Below are positions 1 through 8,549 of a stretch of 64,000 bases of DNA, piece after piece. The notes beneath the pieces were generated by a model that had not been told where the DNA came from, ran no database searches, and saw only the letters and a program-made list of their open reading frames with translations. The stretch comes from Mycolicibacterium austroafricanum (GTDB lineage Bacteria; Actinomycetota; Actinomycetes; Mycobacteriales; Mycobacteriaceae). The stretch lies in contig NZ_HG964456.1 in assembly GCF_000612725.1 (NCBI RefSeq), positions 248,001 through 312,000 of the forward strand, in the 5' to 3' direction. The first letter of the stretch is position 1. Every line of letters begins with the position of its first letter. The translations under genes and the position numbers were made by a program.

Positions 1-1056
1 GACGCAGGGGTGGCCCCAGACGAGGTCGACGGTCTCGTGTGCGCTGGGCCGATGACGAACGAGGGCTCGGTCTTCCTGTCCGAGGACCTCATGGACTATC
101 TCGGGCTGCACAACCTGAAACTTCAGATGACCTGTCAGCTTGGCGGCGGGACCCATCTGGCCATGACGCGCATGGCGAGTAACGTCATCGCCCGAGGCGA
201 GGCCGAGACGGTGCTGGTCGTGTCGGCGGGCGAGTTTCCGCCGATACGCGATGGCGGGCGCGAACTGATGGCGCTGGTGTGTGACCACGCGTTCGAGATG
301 CCCTACGGACCGTCCGTGCCGGCGCTCTACGGCTTGATCGCGCAGGCCTGGATGCACGAGACAGGACAGGGCAAGGCGGACATCGCCGAGGTCACCGCGT
401 CGCAGGACCGCTGGGCGGCGCTGAACCCCGCGGCGATCGCGCACCGCTCGCAACGCCTGAGCGTGGAGGACGTGCTGGCGTCCCGACCGATCGCCGGGCC
501 GTTCCACTTCTACCACTGCTCGATTCCCTGCGAGGGCGGTGGCGCGCTCGTGCTGGGCTCGGCCCGCCGGGCCCGCCAGGGCAAACACCGGCCGGTACAC
601 CTGCTCGGGTTTGGAGAGGGTCACACCCACGGCTTCCTGACCTCGCTGGCCCGCCCCGGTCGTACCGGGGCCGCCCGTTCTGGTCCGATAGCCTTCGAGC
701 GCTCCGGACGGGCGCCGGCCGACATCGACATCGCCTTGCTCTACGACGCCTTCGCCTCAAACCCGGCGATGATCCTGGAGGAGGCGGGCTTCGTGAAGCC
801 CGGCGGGGCAGGCGATTTCTACCGTGACGGCCGCGCCGATCCGGGCGGCGACCTTCCGGTGAACACTGACGGCGGCCTGATCCGGTTCGGGCACACCGGG
901 ACCTCCTCTGGCATTTCGCAGATCCTCGAGGGTTATTGGCAGTTGTCCGGTCGCGCCGAGGGCCGTCAGGTCTTCGGGGCGGACACCGCGTTCGTGCACA
1001 GCTACGGCTCGATGCTGTGCAGTCACGTCAGCATGGTGATGGAGGGAGCGTCATGA
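1..1056 (+). CDS. Thiolase-fold lipid-transfer protein (Ltp/SCP2-thiolase type), 5' partial
   Basis: The reading frame is open from the first base, so the gene starts upstream; the GTG at 10 is only the first start codon visible. A Cys in a TCQLGG context fits the thiolase nucleophile, and a GHTGTSSG stretch near the C-terminus fits the His loop. The usual C-terminal CxG of true thiolases is replaced by YGSMLCSH, as in Ltp-type homologues that act as lyases or have lost thiolase chemistry. It ends in a 4-base overlap with the DUF35 gene. Ltp thiolase/DUF35 pairs form aldolase complexes in steroid side-chain breakdown (Ltp2 with ChsH2), so a C-C bond cleavage on a CoA thioester is the best inference. 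The substrate is unknown. Confidence 0.85.
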   Translation, partial: DAGVAPDEVDGLVCAGPMTNEGSVFLSEDLMDYLGLHNLKLQMTCQLGGGTHLAMTRMASNVIARGEAETVLVVSAGEFPPIRDGGRELMALVCDHAFEMPYGPSVPALYGLIAQAWMHETGQGKADIAEVTASQDRWAALNPAAIAHRSQRLSVEDVLASRPIAGPFHFYHCSIPCEGGGALVLGSARRARQGKHRPVHLLGFGEGHTHGFLTSLARPGRTGAARSGPIAFERSGRAPADIDIALLYDAFASNPAMILEEAGFVKPGGAGDFYRDGRADPGGDLPVNTDGGLIRFGHTGTSSGISQILEGYWQLSGRAEGRQVFGADTAFVHSYGSMLCSHVSMVMEGAS

Positions 1057-1490
1057 CCGCAGCTTCGAGTTCCCTCGACGGTTTGCACGATCCTGAGGCG
1101 CTGCCGCCGCTGACCGATGTCAACCGTCCCTACTTCGCAGCAGCGGCCCGCGGCGTACTCGTCTTCCAGCGGTGCGCGAACGGCCACCCGTTCCTCTACC
1201 CGCGGCTGGTGTGTCCCGTCTGCCATGACGGTGAGTTGGCCTGGGAGACCGCGGCGGGTACTGGTGAGATCGTCAGTTTCGCGCCGGTGTACCGCCCCCC
1301 GTGGGACTCGTTCCCGCGCAGCGAGCCGTACGTCGTCGTGCTCGTTCGTCTGGACGAGGGGCCGCAGTTGTTGGCCAGTCTCGAGGGCGTGGCCCCCGAT
1401 GAAGTTGCGATCGGCGCAAGAGTGCGCGCAGTGTTCGAGCGGGTGAACGAGGACCTTGGGCTGGTCCGATTCAGGCCGGCGGCGTCGTGA
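1053..1490 (+). CDS. Zn-ribbon/OB-fold DUF35 protein, partner of the thiolase
   Basis: 145 residues starting at the ATG that overlaps the thiolase stop codon. A rubredoxin-like zinc ribbon is visible at C41, H45, C54 and C57 (C-ANGH then CPVC), followed by an OB-fold (residues about 65-140). The first metal pair is CxxxH rather than the usual CxxC. DUF35 proteins bind CoA esters and are obligate partners of Ltp-type thiolases or aldolases; direct translational coupling here supports a heteromeric complex. It has no catalytic activity of its own that can be predicted. Confidence 0.88.
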   Translation: MTAASSSLDGLHDPEALPPLTDVNRPYFAAAARGVLVFQRCANGHPFLYPRLVCPVCHDGELAWETAAGTGEIVSFAPVYRPPWDSFPRSEPYVVVLVRLDEGPQLLASLEGVAPDEVAIGARVRAVFERVNEDLGLVRFRPAAS

Positions 1491-2530
1491 GCACGTACGG
1501 GGTCTCGGTGCTCGGCGCGGACTTGGCCACCCTTGTCGAGACCGCCGAGGCTACCGACCTCGCCGGCTTCGACGCCGCCTGGGCCTCGGAGTTCTACTCG
1601 CGCTCCGGCTCGATCTCGATGGCCGCGATGGCCGCGCGCACAAAGCGCTGCCGCATCGGGTCGTCGATCCTGTATGGCGTCGGGCGCAGCCCGCTCGTGC
1701 TCGCCACCGAGGCGCGTGACCTCGACGAGCTTTCAGGCGGGCGCGTCGTACTCGGGCTCGGCAACGGCACACGCCGCATGATGAGCGACTGGCACGGCGT
1801 GGAGGACACCTCCGCTCCCGCTCTGCGCATGGAGGAGCTGGTCCCGCTCGTGCGTCGGATCTGGAACCTGCACGAGGGCCCCGTGCGCCATGAGGGGCGC
1901 TTCTACCGGATGAATCTCGTCCCAACCGGCGACGTCGCGCCGCCGAAGCGAGCGATCCCGATCATCACCGCGGGCGTGCGTCCGCGGATGTGCGAGGTGG
2001 CAGGGCGCGTAGCCGACGGGTTGGCTGGTCATCCGCTGTTCACCACGGCTTACGTCGAGGAGGTCGCCCGCCCAGCCGTCGTGCGCGGTGCGGAGCGGGC
2101 CGGACGCGATCCCGCCGACATTGAGATCGTCTCGATGGTCATCTGCGCGGTGCACGACGACCCACAGATCGCACGTCGTGAGGCCGCGCAGCAGATCGCG
2201 TTCTACTCCTCGGTGAAGACCTACGAGCACGTGCTCGACGTCAGCGGTTTCGCCAGGCAGGGAGCGGCCATCCGCGACGCGTTCGCGCGGCGTGACCTGC
2301 CGGCCATGTTCGCCGCGGTCACCGACGACATGATCGACGCGATGGCGGTGGCCGGCACCGCCGCCGAGGTCCGAGAAGGGCTGCGCCGCTACGAGGGCGT
2401 GCTGGACCACATCGTTCTCTACTCACCCTCGATTGGCCTCGCGCCCGAGCGCATCGCCGAGAACCTCGGCAGCCTCATTCGCGATTGTGCGCCGGCCTTC
2501 GCCGGCGGGAAAGGTGACCAGAGTGGCTGA
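1487..2530 (+). CDS. LLM-class F420/flavin-dependent oxidoreductase
   Basis: 347 residues, GTG start overlapping the DUF35 stop by 4 bases. It has the luciferase-like TIM-barrel layout: an N-terminal strand with AATxxxGFDAAWASEFYSR spacing, the LDxLSGGRVVLGLGNG segment near residue 85, and a C-terminal half with VREGLRRYEG. Mycobacterial members usually use F420H2. Position within an acyl-CoA operon suggests oxidation or reduction of an alcohol, aldehyde or enoyl intermediate. The exact reaction cannot be told from sequence. Confidence 0.85.
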   Translation: MSTYGVSVLGADLATLVETAEATDLAGFDAAWASEFYSRSGSISMAAMAARTKRCRIGSSILYGVGRSPLVLATEARDLDELSGGRVVLGLGNGTRRMMSDWHGVEDTSAPALRMEELVPLVRRIWNLHEGPVRHEGRFYRMNLVPTGDVAPPKRAIPIITAGVRPRMCEVAGRVADGLAGHPLFTTAYVEEVARPAVVRGAERAGRDPADIEIVSMVICAVHDDPQIARREAAQQIAFYSSVKTYEHVLDVSGFARQGAAIRDAFARRDLPAMFAAVTDDMIDAMAVAGTAAEVREGLRRYEGVLDHIVLYSPSIGLAPERIAENLGSLIRDCAPAFAGGKGDQSG

Positions 2531-2981
2531 CGCATCGCTCATCGGGACGCAACTCGGGAGGACCACGTTTCCCGTCGACCGGTCCAAAGTGCGCGAGTTC
2601 GCACTTTCGCTCGGCGACCGCGACCCGGTCTACCAGGACGTCGCGGCCGCCCGCGCCGCCGGCTTCGGCGCGATCCCCGCTCCTCCGACCTTCGTCGTCT
2701 CCTCGGCTCACTGGCGCGCCGACGACGACATGTTCGGCGCCCTCGGGCTCGACCTGCGACGCGTACTGCACGGTGAGTGCGGCTGGGAGTATTTCGCGCC
2801 GGTGTTCGTCGGCGACGAGCTCACCGAGACTCGTCGGGTGTCGAACGTGACCAGCCGCGAGGGGAAGCGCGGCGGCATCATGACAATCGTGACGATCGAG
2901 ACCGACTTCACCAACCAGCGCGACGAACTCGTCGTGCGCCAGACCGACGTCTTGATCGAAACCGGAGGCTCCACCCAATGA
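2523..2981 (+). CDS. FAS1-like dehydratase-domain (MaoC N-hotdog) protein, pair 1
   Basis: 152 residues from a GTG at 2523 that overlaps the upstream stop by 8 bases. It shows the N-terminal hotdog pattern of heteromeric MaoC hydratases: residues about 8-30 (TFPVDRSKVREFALSLGDRDPVY), a PPTFVV segment, then HGECGWEYFAPVFVGD. It lacks the D-x-N-x-x-H hydratase motif, as expected for the non-catalytic partner. The catalytic partner is the next gene, overlapping by 4 bases. The arrangement is like HadAB or ChsH1/ChsH2 enoyl-CoA hydratases. Confidence 0.85.
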   Translation: MADASLIGTQLGRTTFPVDRSKVREFALSLGDRDPVYQDVAAARAAGFGAIPAPPTFVVSSAHWRADDDMFGALGLDLRRVLHGECGWEYFAPVFVGDELTETRRVSNVTSREGKRGGIMTIVTIETDFTNQRDELVVRQTDVLIETGGSTQ

Positions 2982-3403
2982 CGACATCCCCCGCGCCGGT
3001 GGCGTTGGCCATCGGCGACGAGATGCCGACCTCACAGTTCGGCCCGCTGACGCGCTCGCACATCGTTCGCTACGCCGGCTCCGGCGGCGACTTCAACCCG
3101 ATCCACCACGACGAAGAGTTCGCCCGCGCGGCCGGCATGCCCGGTGTGTTCGGCATGGGACTGCTGCACGGCGGTGTGCTCGCGCAGCGGCTGACCGCCT
3201 GGGTGGGGCTGGCCAACATCCGCTCGTTCCGCATCCGGTTCACCGGTCAGGTATGGCCCGGTGACCTGCTCAGCTTCGGCGGCAGGGTCACCGGCGTGCG
3301 CGAGGCCGGAGGGCAGCAGGTGGCAGACCTCGAACTCGTGGTCACGCGCCAGACCGGCGAACCCGCGATAAAGGGGAGCGCCGTCGTGCAGGTGACCCGG
3401 TGA
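2978..3403 (+). CDS. MaoC-family (R)-specific enoyl-CoA hydratase subunit, pair 1
   Basis: 141 residues with a clear hydratase-2 motif: D38, N40 and H43 in a DFNPIHHDEEFA context, followed by GLLHGG. ATG start overlaps the preceding gene by 4 bases, so the two are made together and probably form a heteromeric enoyl-CoA hydratase. It would hydrate a trans-2-enoyl-CoA in the pathway encoded by this operon. Confidence 0.88.
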   Translation: MTTSPAPVALAIGDEMPTSQFGPLTRSHIVRYAGSGGDFNPIHHDEEFARAAGMPGVFGMGLLHGGVLAQRLTAWVGLANIRSFRIRFTGQVWPGDLLSFGGRVTGVREAGGQQVADLELVVTRQTGEPAIKGSAVVQVTR

Positions 3404-3927
3404 GCGCGCCAACGAGCGACGTCACCGGCCTCGGGATGACGTTCGGGACCTTCGACGAAGGCCGGGCGTGGGTCGGTCATCGCTCCGAACCGCGGCATGC
3501 GTGGTTCCCGATCGACCGCTCGATGGTGTTGTACTACTGCTCGCTCGTCGAGGACGCGAACCCCCGTTACTGGGAGGGTGAGGACTGCCCGCCCGGGCTG
3601 CTGATGAGCCTCGGCTTCGCGCCGCAGTGGGTGCCCGGGTACCTAGCGCGTGCCGACATGATGTTCGCGCTCAGCGTCCCGTTGCCGGGCCACCACATCA
3701 TCAACGCCTCGACGACGACGGAGTTCGAACGCCGGCCCCGGGTAGGCGATCACGTGTCGATCGTGGAGGAGATCGCCTCGATCTCCGAGCCCAAGACGAC
3801 GCGGGTGGGCACCGGTGTGTTCATCACCACGGTGAGCACCTTCTCCGACCAGCACGGTGAGGTCATCGGCCGCAACACCAACGTGCTCTTCCGATACGAC
3901 ACCGCCGATAGTGAAGGCGCATCATGA
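3400..3927 (+). CDS. FAS1-like dehydratase-domain (MaoC N-hotdog) protein, pair 2
   Basis: 175 residues, GTG start overlapping the previous gene by 4 bases. It has the same N-hotdog pattern as the gene at 2523 (WFPIDRSMVLYYCSLVEDANPRYW near residues 30-50, then PPGLLMS), a longer central insert and the ERRPRVGDHVSIVEEI strand. No catalytic D-x-N-x-x-H is present. It is the probable structural partner of the protein encoded at 3924. A tandem duplication of the hotdog pair within one operon is likely. Confidence 0.82.
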   Translation: MSAPTSDVTGLGMTFGTFDEGRAWVGHRSEPRHAWFPIDRSMVLYYCSLVEDANPRYWEGEDCPPGLLMSLGFAPQWVPGYLARADMMFALSVPLPGHHIINASTTTEFERRPRVGDHVSIVEEIASISEPKTTRVGTGVFITTVSTFSDQHGEVIGRNTNVLFRYDTADSEGAS

Positions 3928-4394
3928 ACGACTCCACCGAGCGCAGCATGGTCCGCGTCCCCGTGCGGTTCGAGGACATCGCCGTCGGCGACACCCTGAC
4001 GCCCGTCTCGATCGAGATCAGCTACAAGCGCATCTGCATGAACGCGGCTTCGACATGGGACTGGTTCCCCGGTCACCACGACCCCGACTACGCGCGCAGC
4101 CAGGGCCAGCGCACGATCTACCTGTCAACCCTCTTCTTCCATGGCTTCATCGACCGCGGCCTCAACGAATGGGCCGGACCCGACGCGCTCATCCGGCGCC
4201 GCAGAATCTCAATGATCCGGTCGATCTATCCGGGCCAGACCGCAACCCTGAGCGGCAAGGTCGTGGCCAAACGCGACGATGGCGGACGGCGCCTCGTCGA
4301 CCTCGAGTTGCTCGTCTCGAGCGAAGATGGTCCGTGCGTGCCGAGTGAAGCCACCGTTGAGCTGGCCGACCCGTTTGTCGAGGTGCCGGGGTGA
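3924..4394 (+). CDS. MaoC-like hotdog protein with altered active site, pair 2
   Basis: 156 residues, ATG start overlapping by 4 bases. The hydratase motif is recognisable but changed: D46 and H51 keep the five-residue spacing, while the central Asn is Phe48 (sequence DWFPGHHDPDY). The GIDR-type segment after the motif is present as HGFIDRG. The fold is not in doubt; whether it hydrates enoyl-CoA is. It could act on a different substrate or be a structural partner. Confidence 0.8.
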   Translation: MNDSTERSMVRVPVRFEDIAVGDTLTPVSIEISYKRICMNAASTWDWFPGHHDPDYARSQGQRTIYLSTLFFHGFIDRGLNEWAGPDALIRRRRISMIRSIYPGQTATLSGKVVAKRDDGGRRLVDLELLVSSEDGPCVPSEATVELADPFVEVPG

Positions 4395-4437
4395 GCTGCC
4401 ACTCACATGCGAGGCGACGGTGAGGGACGGAGGCTCG

Positions 4438-5205
4438 GTGGCCGAGCAACCGGTTCGCTACGAGGTCGTCGACAGCGTGGCCTGGCTGACGATCAACCGG
4501 CCCGAGGCGCGCAACGCGCTGAACAACGCTGTGCGCACGGGGCTTTTCGACGCGGTACGCCGCTTCAATGACGACGACGCGGCGAAGGTGCTCGTCCTCA
4601 CCGGCGTGGGCGATAAGGCGTTCTGCGCCGGCGGGGACTTGAAGGAGATGGCGCAGAACGCGCTCAAGGTGCCCCCGAAGGACTTCGCTCCGCAGTTCGG
4701 CCGCAACATCGATGTCGCGAAGCCGACGATCGCGGCCGTCAACGGTGTCGCGTTCGCCGGGGGCTTCCTGCTCGCGCAGCAGTGCGACCTGGTCGTGGCT
4801 GCCGAACACGCGACCTTCGCCGTCAGCGAGGTCAAAGTCGGCCGCGGGTCGCCGTGGGCGGCACCGCTATCGTGGCTGGTGCCCCCACGCGTTGCCATGC
4901 AGATCCTGCTGACCGGCGACCCGATCACCGCCGAGCGCGCCCACCAGGTCGGCTTAGTCAATGAGGTGGTGCCGGCCGATCAGTTGCGCGAGCGTACCCG
5001 GCAGTTGGCGCTCAGCATCGCCGCGAACGCACCGCTATCGGTGCTTGCGTCCAAGCGCACCGTGTACCTCTCGGCACAGCACCACCTCGCCGCCGCCTAC
5101 GACCTGGCCGACGAGATATGGGAGCCGGTCTATCTGAGCGACGACGCGCAGGAAGGCCCGACGGCGTTCCGCGAGAAGCGCGCACCACAGTGGAAGGGAC
5201 GCTGA
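4438..5205 (+). CDS. Crotonase-family protein (enoyl-CoA hydratase/isomerase-like)
   Basis: 255 residues. The GTG at 4438 was chosen because GGAGG lies four bases upstream; a GTG at 4420 would add six residues. Oxyanion-hole segments are present (AFCAGGDLKEM near 61-71 and NGVAFAGG at 102-109). Of the two glutamates used by classical enoyl-CoA hydratase, the second is kept (E131 in SEVKVG) but the first is replaced by L111 (GFLLAQQCD where GCELAMMCD is usual). It may therefore be an isomerase, a hydrolase or an AtuE-like enzyme rather than a standard hydratase. Confidence 0.88.
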   Translation: MAEQPVRYEVVDSVAWLTINRPEARNALNNAVRTGLFDAVRRFNDDDAAKVLVLTGVGDKAFCAGGDLKEMAQNALKVPPKDFAPQFGRNIDVAKPTIAAVNGVAFAGGFLLAQQCDLVVAAEHATFAVSEVKVGRGSPWAAPLSWLVPPRVAMQILLTGDPITAERAHQVGLVNEVVPADQLRERTRQLALSIAANAPLSVLASKRTVYLSAQHHLAAAYDLADEIWEPVYLSDDAQEGPTAFREKRAPQWKGR

Positions 5206-5206
5206 C

Positions 5207-6019
5207 ATGGCGGTGACCATGCAGTCGGTAATCGCCGACATCGAAGCCGAAACGGCCGCGTTGCGCGAACTCATCGCACCGCTGCCCGAAGGTCCGCGCG
5301 GCTGGGACGCGCCGACTCCGGCCGTGGGCTGGGCGATCCGCGACCAGATCAGCCATCTGGCGTTCTTCGACGACGTGGCGGTGCGCTCGGCCACCGACCC
5401 CGACGGTTTCAGCAGCGACTACCTGCCGATGATGGCCGACGGAAGCATCTCACCCGACGTCATCGCTGAGCGCTACCGTCAAATGCCGGCTGCCGACCTG
5501 CTCGCGTGGTTCGACACGTCGCGTGCAGCCCTCGTTGCGGCGTTCGCGGACATTGCCCCGGCGACCCGCCTGCCGTGGTTCGGGCCGACGATGAGCGCGG
5601 TCTCGTCGCTGACAGCGCGACTCATGGAGACCTGGGCGCACGGCCAGGACATCGTCGACGCGCTCGGCGCGACCCGCGAGGCCACGGCACGGCTGCGGCA
5701 CGTGGCCCACATCGGGGTGGGTGCGCGCGCTTTCAGCTACCTGGCCAACGGTCTGGACCTCCCCGCGGACCCGGTACGCGTCGAGCTGACCGCTCCGGAC
5801 GGCAGCGTCTGGACGTGGGGGCCAGCCGACGCCGCCAACCGCGTGAGCGGGCCGGCGCTGGACTTTTGCCTGTTGGTGACCCAACGCCGCCACCGCGACG
5901 ACACCGCTTTGGTCGCCGACGGACCGCTGGCCGACCAGTGGCTCGCGATCGCCCAGGCCTTCGCGGGGCCCCCTGGCGGCGGGCGCGTGGCGGGCCAGTT
6001 CGCAGGGGGTCAGCGGTGA
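5207..6019 (+). CDS. TIGR03084-family DinB/maleylpyruvate-isomerase-like metal-binding protein
   Basis: 270 residues, starting one base after the crotonase stop. The N-terminal four-helix DinB-like domain carries likely metal-ligand histidines in DQISHLAFFDD and METWAHGQDIVDAL; the C-terminal part (about 180-250) resembles the SCP2-like domain of this family (VELTAPDGSVWTWGP). Function is not established for TIGR03084, but it is commonly found beside AtuA homologues; here its stop overlaps the AtuA start by 4 bases. A mycothiol-dependent or metal-dependent step is possible by family analogy only. Confidence 0.82.
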   Translation: MAVTMQSVIADIEAETAALRELIAPLPEGPRGWDAPTPAVGWAIRDQISHLAFFDDVAVRSATDPDGFSSDYLPMMADGSISPDVIAERYRQMPAADLLAWFDTSRAALVAAFADIAPATRLPWFGPTMSAVSSLTARLMETWAHGQDIVDALGATREATARLRHVAHIGVGARAFSYLANGLDLPADPVRVELTAPDGSVWTWGPADAANRVSGPALDFCLLVTQRRHRDDTALVADGPLADQWLAIAQAFAGPPGGGRVAGQFAGGQR

Positions 6020-7740
6020 GCGTCCCGGTCCGCATCGGCAACTGCTCCGGCTTTTACGGCGACCGCATCGCCGCAGCCCGCGAGATGGTCGAGGGCGGAC
6101 CGATCGACGTCCTGTGCGGTGACTATCTGGCCGAGCTGACCATGCTCATCCTGGCCAAGGCCCAGGCCAAAGACCCGTCCGGCGGGTACGCGCGGACTTT
6201 CCTCACCCAAATGGAACAGGTGCTGGGCACCTGTCTCGATCGTGGCATCAAGGTCGTCGCGAACGCGGGCGGGCTGAATCCCGCCGGCTTGGCCGCCGCG
6301 TTGCGCGAGCTGTCCGCACGTCTCGGCCTCACCGCGCGCGTCGCGCACGTCGAGGGCGACGACCTACGTGGCGACCTCCACGCAATCACGCCGCCCGTCG
6401 GCGACATCAAACCGGTGTCGGCCAACGCCTACCTCGGCGCCTGGGGCATCACCGAGGCGCTGCATTCGGGCGCCGACGTCGTCGTGACCGGCCGGGTCAC
6501 CGACGCATCCCTCGTGGTCGGTCCCGCGGCCTGGTGGCACGCCTGGGCACGCGCCGACTGGGATCGGCTCGCGGGTGCGGTCGTCGCCGGGCACGTGATC
6601 GAGTGCGGCCCTCAGGCGACGGGCGGCAACTACGCGTTCCTCGACGAGATCACCGACCGCCGCTACCCGGGGTTTCCGATCGCCGAGGTCGCCGAGGACG
6701 GCTCTTCGGTGATCACGAAGCATCCCGGCACCGGGGGACTGGTCTCAGTCGGCACGGTCACCGCCCAGCTGCTCTACGAGATCGCTGAACCTGCCTACCT
6801 CGGCCCCGACGTCGTCGCCCACTTCGACACCATTCGCCTGGCTCAACAGGGTGAGCACCGTGTCGCGATCAGCGGTACGAAAGGCAGTCCGCCGCCGGAC
6901 ACGTTGAAGGTGGCGCTGAACGAGGTGGGCGGCTTCCGCAACACGATGACCATGGTGCTCACCGGCCTCGACATCGAGGCCAAGGCGGCCTTCGCCGAAC
7001 AGCAGCTCTTCGACGTTCTCGGCGGACGCGACGCCTTCGACGAAGTCGACGTGCGACTGTTGCGTTTCGACGTCTCCGATGCGCCGACGAACGAGCAAGC
7101 CTGCGCGCACCTGCGTGTGACGGTGAAGGACGCCGACCCGCGAAAGGTGGGCCGAGCCTTCTCCGGCGGGGTCATGGAGATCGCCCTGGCTGGTTTCGCC
7201 GGCTTCCACACCACCACGCCACCGTCCTCGGAGACCGCGTTCGGCGTCTACCGGCCGGCCTACGTTCCGCGCTCGGCCCTCACGCACGTGCTCGTCGACG
7301 CCGACGGCAATCGGCACGTGATCCCTGACCCGCCGACCGGTGCGGTCCCGCCGGCTGGGATCGCCCCGCCCGCGAAGCTGCCGGCGCCATCCGGGCCGAC
7401 GCGGCTCGCGCCGCTCGGGTCGGTACTCGGTGCGCGGTCCGGAGATAAGGGCGGCAACGCCAACCTCGGACTGTGGGCACGCGACGACCCCGGTTACGCG
7501 TGGGCGCGCGAGTACCTGAGCGTCGAGCGGCTGCGCACACTGCTCGGGCCGGAGACGGCGCACCTGCGCATCGAGCGCTTCGAACTGCCGAACCTGCGCG
7601 CGCTCAACGTGGTGGTGCACGGCTTGCTCGGTGACGGGGTGGCCTCCTCGACCCGGCCGGACGCGCAGGCCAAGGGGCTCGGGGAGTACGTGCGATCCCG
7701 AGTGGTGGACGTTCCCGAATCGCTGCTCGACACACACTAA
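6016..7740 (+). CDS. AtuA-family acyclic terpene utilization protein (DUF1446)
   Basis: 574 residues from the GTG at 6016, which overlaps the upstream stop. The N-terminal DUF1446 domain is clear (IGNCSGFYGDR at the start, DVLCGDYLAELTM, KVVANAGGLNP, SGADVVVTGRVTDASLVVGP). The C-terminal DUF4387-like part carries LGSVLGARSGDKGGNANLGLW. AtuA is required for citronellol/geraniol use in Pseudomonas although its reaction is unknown. Presence next to a carboxylase, acyl-CoA dehydrogenase, ligase and crotonase supports an Atu-like route. The gene converges on the TetR gene with a 4-base overlap of stops. Confidence 0.9.
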   Translation: MSVPVRIGNCSGFYGDRIAAAREMVEGGPIDVLCGDYLAELTMLILAKAQAKDPSGGYARTFLTQMEQVLGTCLDRGIKVVANAGGLNPAGLAAALRELSARLGLTARVAHVEGDDLRGDLHAITPPVGDIKPVSANAYLGAWGITEALHSGADVVVTGRVTDASLVVGPAAWWHAWARADWDRLAGAVVAGHVIECGPQATGGNYAFLDEITDRRYPGFPIAEVAEDGSSVITKHPGTGGLVSVGTVTAQLLYEIAEPAYLGPDVVAHFDTIRLAQQGEHRVAISGTKGSPPPDTLKVALNEVGGFRNTMTMVLTGLDIEAKAAFAEQQLFDVLGGRDAFDEVDVRLLRFDVSDAPTNEQACAHLRVTVKDADPRKVGRAFSGGVMEIALAGFAGFHTTTPPSSETAFGVYRPAYVPRSALTHVLVDADGNRHVIPDPPTGAVPPAGIAPPAKLPAPSGPTRLAPLGSVLGARSGDKGGNANLGLWARDDPGYAWAREYLSVERLRTLLGPETAHLRIERFELPNLRALNVVVHGLLGDGVASSTRPDAQAKGLGEYVRSRVVDVPESLLDTH

Positions 7741-8330
7741 ATCCGGTGCGGGGCGCCGTCTACCTGCTGTGTAACCGCGCGGCTGAACAGCGCCGCAACG
7801 GCCGCGGCGGCCAGCATCGCCTCAATCGTCGCGTCGTCCAGCGACGCCGGCATGTACGCGGACGCGTTGAGCAATGACAGCACGGCGGCGACCAGGCCCT
7901 GTGCGCGCTCACGGTCCAGATCGCCCCGTGCTCGTACGAGCGCGTCGACCCAGAAGGACTCGTACCTGTGCTGTCGGCGTCGCAGGGCACGGGTCGCCAG
8001 CGGCGACAGCGAGCGGTGCTCGCGGGCGTAGACGGCCAACAGGCCGCGTCGTCGCGCGCCGAAGGCCGCGTGTAGGTCGACAAGGGCGTGCAGGACCTCC
8101 GTCGGTGTGCCGGCGTTGGTGGCGCGCCGGGCGCCGGCCAGCAGCTCAGTCATGGCGGCGTCGCATAACTCGCGCAGGATCGCGTCCTTGTTCTGAAAGT
8201 GCCGGTAGACGGCCGGCCCGCTCACCCCTGCTGCGGCACCGATGTCGTCGATGCCCACGGCGTGAAAGCCTTGCCGCGCGAACAGGTCGGCGGCGGCCTC
8301 GAGGAGCAGTTTGCGGCGCAAACCGGCCAC
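7737..8330 (-). CDS. TetR-family regulator of the carboxylase operon
   Basis: 197 residues. The N-terminal helix-turn-helix is typical (AADLFARQGFHAVGIDDIG, then GVSGPAVYRHFQNKDAIL, residues about 12-52). The ligand domain is helical and Ala-rich. GTG start at 8330, without a strong ribosome site. It is the last gene on the strand of the ligase-dehydrogenase-carboxylase operon, separated from the ligase by 219 bases, and may be read from that operon or from its own promoter. The inverted repeat at 15022-15047 is one candidate operator. Confidence 0.88.
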   Translation of the reverse strand: MAGLRRKLLLEAAADLFARQGFHAVGIDDIGAAAGVSGPAVYRHFQNKDAILRELCDAAMTELLAGARRATNAGTPTEVLHALVDLHAAFGARRRGLLAVYAREHRSLSPLATRALRRRQHRYESFWVDALVRARGDLDRERAQGLVAAVLSLLNASAYMPASLDDATIEAMLAAAAVAALFSRAVTQQVDGAPHRI

Positions 8331-8549
8331 TTTCAGGCCTCCTGTCGATTTGTGGTTACGTTGTTCGCCGTCCGATCCGCTGGGCCGGGCTGGGATCCTA
8401 CCGGCGCTGGGGTTGCCTGCGTCGGCACCCGCCGCACCAAATCAAGGGAGGTGAACGAAACCGCTAGCCCCCGCCGATGCTGTCGCATCCTCTTCTCAGT
8501 TCATGATTTAGGGGCCCTGCTTCGAACCCGCGATGTGCAGCGGCACGAC
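8331..8549. other. Intergenic stretch between acyl-CoA ligase and tetR
   Basis: 219 bases without a supported gene. It should hold the tetR promoter on the minus strand. A plus-strand AGGGAGGTG followed by GTG opens only a five-codon frame, so it is not called. No strong hairpin was seen. Confidence 0.5.

Noticed and set aside
5506..6015. Long N-terminal extension of the AtuA frame over the TIGR03084 gene
   Set aside because: The upstream part is a shadow frame with low-complexity product; AtuA homology begins at the GTG at 6016.
8440..8470. AGGGAGGTG ribosome-site-like sequence on the plus strand
   Set aside because: It leads to a frame of five codons only.
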